Assembly: GCF_938074695.1 (NCBI RefSeq)
Contig: NZ_CALJEM010000026.1
Span: 1-48,817, forward strand
DNA from: an uncultured Thermosynechococcus sp.
GTDB lineage: Bacteria; Cyanobacteriota; Cyanobacteriia; Thermosynechococcales; Thermosynechococcaceae
Direction: 5' to 3'
DNA: 48,817 nt
Below the pieces are notes generated by a model. The model saw only the letters and a program-made list of their open reading frames with translations, did not search any database and was not told the DNA's origin. The position numbers and the translations under genes were made by a program. Position 1 is the stretch's first letter. The number at the start of each line of letters is the position of its first letter. Below are positions 46,445 through 48,817 of this stretch, piece by piece.

Positions 46445-47965
46445 TTAAGGTTTTATTGCTAAGGCAGAAATTGCCTCCAGCACTCCCCGTGCTTTATTCA
46501 GGGTTTCTTCGTATTCCCGTTGGGGATCGGAGTCCGCCACAATGCCAGCACCCGCTTGCACGTGAATGAGATGTTCGTCCTCAGTAAGGGGTTGCACCAC
46601 CATTGTGCGAATGGCAATGGCCGTGTTCAGCTGACCTTCAAAGTCATAGTAACCATAGGCACCCGAGTAGGGGCCACGGCGGCAGCCCTCCAATTCATGA
46701 ATAATCTCCATCGCCCGAATTTTGGGGGCACCACTCACTGTCCCGGCGGGGAAACAGGCTTGAAGTAAGTCCCATGCCGTTTTGTGGGGGAGTAGCTCTC
46801 CCACCACATTACTGACAATGTGCATGACATGGGAATAGCGCTCAATCACCATAAACTCTTCAACGGTGACACTCCCTTGACGACACACGCGCCCCAAATC
46901 ATTGCGCCCCAAATCCACCAGCATGACGTGTTCAGCCACTTCTTTGGTGTCAGCGAGGAGTTCTGCGGCAAGTTGCTGATCTTCGGCGTGGGTGTGCCCC
47001 CGCCTACGAGTGCCGGCAATGGGACGCACAGTGGCAAGAAAAGACCCGGTTTTTTCAGGGTGGTGCTCGGCCTTGACCATTACTTCTGGGCTGGAGCCAA
47101 TGATCTGCCATGGGCCAAACTGAAAGTAGGCCATGTAGGGAGAAGGGTTAATCAGGCGCAAGGAGCGATAGAGGGCAAAGGGATCCCCCCTATAGGTGGC
47201 ACTGAGGCGTTGGGAGAGCACAACTTGGAAAATATCACCTGCCCGAATGTAGTCTTTGGCACGCTCCACGTTGGCACGGAAGGCTTCAGGGGTAATGTTG
47301 CTGGTGTAAGGGGGGGGTTGACGACTGGGCTGCCAGCGGAGTTGGGTCGCCTCGGCGGGAATGGGAGTTTGGAGTTTACTCAAAAGCCGCTCTAGGCGAT
47401 CGCTGGCGTGGGTATAGGCCGTTTTCAAGTCCGTGTCGCGGGTATCGGCATAGACCACGGCCCAAATTTTCCGCTTTACCTGGTCAAAAATCAGGATTTG
47501 ATCCACCTGCATCCAGACGCCATCGGGCAAATCCCTTGCGGTGGCAGGATGAATGGGCACCCGCGGCTCAATCCACTGAATGAGTTCATAGCCCCAAAAA
47601 CCAAAAAGTCCGCCGATGCCCCCCGGCAGTTGGGGGAGCTTCACGGGCTGATAGGGGGCAAGACAATCGGCCAAAATCGTGAAGGGGTTGCCAGTAAATG
47701 TGGTTACGGAGCCATCGCGATGGGTTTGAGTAGTTTGGTTGCCCCGTGTTTCCAGTACCCACAACGGATCACAACTGAGGAGGCTATAGCGCGCTAGTTG
47801 TTCGCCCCCCTCAACGGACTCCAGCAAAAAGTTGTAGGGGCGATCGCGACAGACCCGGTACCAAGCCGATACGGGCGTATCCATATCCGCCACCCACTCC
47901 TCGTAAATAGGGATGAAATTCCCCTGCTTGGCAAGCTGACAAAAGGTCGAAAAATCGGGGTACAT
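46445..47965 (-). CDS. trpE: Anthranilate synthase component I
   Basis: A 506-residue enzyme that makes anthranilate from chorismate and ammonia, the first committed step of tryptophan synthesis. The tryptophan feedback site is visible as FLLESVEGGEQLARYS near residue 47 and INPSPYMAYF near residue 276. The catalytic core has PIAGTRRRG, AEHVMLVDLGRNDLGRV and the C-terminal VQAGAGIVADSDP block. No trpG or other trp gene is adjacent. The insertion sequence remnant lies 46 bases upstream of its start. Confidence 0.96.
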   Translation of the reverse strand: MYPDFSTFCQLAKQGNFIPIYEEWVADMDTPVSAWYRVCRDRPYNFLLESVEGGEQLARYSLLSCDPLWVLETRGNQTTQTHRDGSVTTFTGNPFTILADCLAPYQPVKLPQLPGGIGGLFGFWGYELIQWIEPRVPIHPATARDLPDGVWMQVDQILIFDQVKRKIWAVVYADTRDTDLKTAYTHASDRLERLLSKLQTPIPAEATQLRWQPSRQPPPYTSNITPEAFRANVERAKDYIRAGDIFQVVLSQRLSATYRGDPFALYRSLRLINPSPYMAYFQFGPWQIIGSSPEVMVKAEHHPEKTGSFLATVRPIAGTRRRGHTHAEDQQLAAELLADTKEVAEHVMLVDLGRNDLGRVCRQGSVTVEEFMVIERYSHVMHIVSNVVGELLPHKTAWDLLQACFPAGTVSGAPKIRAMEIIHELEGCRRGPYSGAYGYYDFEGQLNTAIAIRTMVVQPLTEDEHLIHVQAGAGIVADSDPQREYEETLNKARGVLEAISALAIKP

Positions 47966-48010
47966 GGTTGCGTCAGTGAAAACCTTTTTATTGTCCCTGT
48001 GAACTACCGC

Positions 48011-48391
48011 TACAGAAGTGTTGAACGATAGATTGAGAGACTAGAAAAAAGGGAATGAAGTGGTGTATTCTTCCCTTAAAAAGAAGAAAAAGGAAAATTT
48101 TACTGTCGCATCCTTTGGCAAGATTGTCAAGTCTATCCTCAAACACCTCAGCCCTTACGACTCTCCTGTTTTGAACTTACAACTGCTGTTCAAAATCTGG
48201 CTGACCTATGTTCGAGACCCCAGCTTGAACAGCATGAGAGCTTTGTTTTATCGCCTGAATCGCTCAGGAATACAGGTGTTCAATAGTGGATTGCAGCTTT
48301 GATTGGCAGCCAGAGTTACTTGTGGCCTCTCGCATCCGCTCGACGCAGGCTGAGAGTGTTAAGTTTTGTTACAGGATTCAACACTTCTGCT
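48011..48391. mobile_element. Deleted insertion sequence (MITE-like), inverted-repeat flanked
   Basis: A perfect 13-base inverted repeat CAGAAGTGTTGAA stands at 48013-48025 and, reversed, at 48377-48389; with one gap the match extends to TA at each outer end. Between them are about 380 bases with a truncated transposase-like frame. I take it for an insertion sequence that lost its centre. No target duplication is clear by eye. Confidence 0.55.
48060..48302 (+). pseudogene. Truncated DDE-transposase N-terminus
   Basis: An 80-codon frame from GTG 48060. Residues 22-72 (VKSILKHLSPYDSPVLN, then WLTYVRDPSLNSMRALFYRLNRSGIQV) resemble the N-terminal segment of IS4-type transposases in cyanobacteria, where the next residues would be an ISTFSKA-type block. 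Here the frame ends soon after GIQV, so the catalytic part is absent. The family assignment is from memory and was not searched. Confidence 0.5.
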
Positions 48392-48493
48392 AACGTTGAT
48401 AACGCCAATTGTTGGTTAATGATTCCGCAGGCGCTCAATTAAGAAGAAGTGATTTTATTCGCCAAAACCTCTGGCAAGAAGGGGTGGTGTTTT

Positions 48494-48817
48494 TTAAGGA
48501 CAGCCATTGAAGGTATTAATGCGCCACCAGTGGATATTGTCTGCTTCAAAGCGACCATCCAGATCCACCCGTACTGAGAAGTCAAACCAAGCTGCGGGTG
48601 GGATTTCTATTCCCCATAGGCGATCGCTCCCCAGCACAACGCTAATGAGACACTGCAGAAAGCCGCCATGGCTAACACACCAAACGCAGTCCTCATCGCT
48701 GTGACGCCGCAGTTTTTTCCAAGCCTGTTTTGCCCGCTGCCAAGCCATGGCCATGGACTCTGCCTCGGGGACTGGAATCAGGTAATCACTTTCCTCCAGT
48801 TCTGCACAGAGGTCGGG
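48494..48817 (-). CDS. Histidine phosphatase family protein (partial, N-terminus beyond window)
   Basis: The C-terminal 107 residues of a phosphoglycerate mutase-like histidine phosphatase. The block VSHGGFLQCLISVVLG carries the second catalytic histidine; a preceding glutamate in PVPEAESMA fits the E of the family. The RHG motif with the phospho-histidine is outside the window. The substrate cannot be inferred. The stop is at 48494, about 100 bases from the insertion sequence end. Confidence 0.85.
   Translation of the reverse strand, partial: PDLCAELEESDYLIPVPEAESMAMAWQRAKQAWKKLRRHSDEDCVWCVSHGGFLQCLISVVLGSDRLWGIEIPPAAWFDFSVRVDLDGRFEADNIHWWRINTFNGCP

Overview
The window is chromosomal DNA of a thermophilic unicellular cyanobacterium, most probably Thermosynechococcus (T. 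elongatus/vestitus or a close relative). The basis is the very frequent HIP1 palindrome (GCGATCGC), plastid-type genes (ycf46, ycf35), the carotenoid hydroxylase crtR, cyanobacteria-only families (DUF3598, DUF4278, NurA-like, Zam-like) and protein sequences I recognise as Thermosynechococcus-like. The strain cannot be fixed by eye. There is no rRNA, tRNA, CRISPR array, prophage or intact transposon. About 41 protein genes are packed tightly on both strands.

Layout. 1-3367 (minus): acpP, fabF and a transketolase cut by the window edge. 3588-9393 (plus): a Zam-like RNase II/R-family protein, fmt, a small ribbon-helix-helix-like protein, ycf46 and ycf35, ended by a clear terminator. 9503-13771 (minus): topA and a radical SAM protein. 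13956-15238: a polar amino acid ABC ATPase facing pyrophosphatase. 15333-16499: an AT-rich membrane protein resembling a GT-C glycosyltransferase. 16655-19764: a CPBP protease, an SDR and an alpha/beta hydrolase. 19761-21675 (minus): ctaA and ctaB for heme A. 21818-27609 (minus): recN, a small HTH protein, the tightly coupled set hisS, sirB-like chelatase and csaB, and an unknown protein. 27760-30904 (plus): crtR, an ABC ATPase and a GH10 xylanase-like lipoprotein. 30907-34780: an unusual aldehyde dehydrogenase facing sufC-sufD. 35076-37831 (minus): metE behind a cobalamin riboswitch and a leader of about 430 nt. 37959-40069 (minus): a response regulator with a PAS domain, coupled to glcE. 40252-43712: a DUF3598 protein, lnt and a NurA-domain protein. 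44304-46278: a duplicated GspE-N-like protein, a DUF4278 protein with a structured leader, and a Crp-family regulator. 46445-47965 (minus): trpE. The right edge holds an inverted-repeat-flanked insertion sequence remnant and a cut histidine phosphatase gene.

How they work together. Most genes are housekeeping: fatty acid synthesis (acpP, fabF), the Calvin/pentose phosphate cycle (transketolase), photorespiration (glcE), heme A, siroheme and xanthophyll synthesis, Fe-S assembly, translation (fmt, hisS), DNA topology and repair (topA, recN, NurA) and envelope work (lnt, csaB). Several gene pairs are joined by ATGA stop-start overlaps, and several convergent pairs share their last bases.

I found no clear new multi-gene system. 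The items most worth a second look are the RNase II/R protein that lacks the usual catalytic aspartates, the metE riboswitch leader, the GH10 lipoprotein in a phototroph, the RHH-type protein with a palindrome at its predicted transcription start, the structured DUF4278 leader, and the deleted insertion sequence upstream of trpE.
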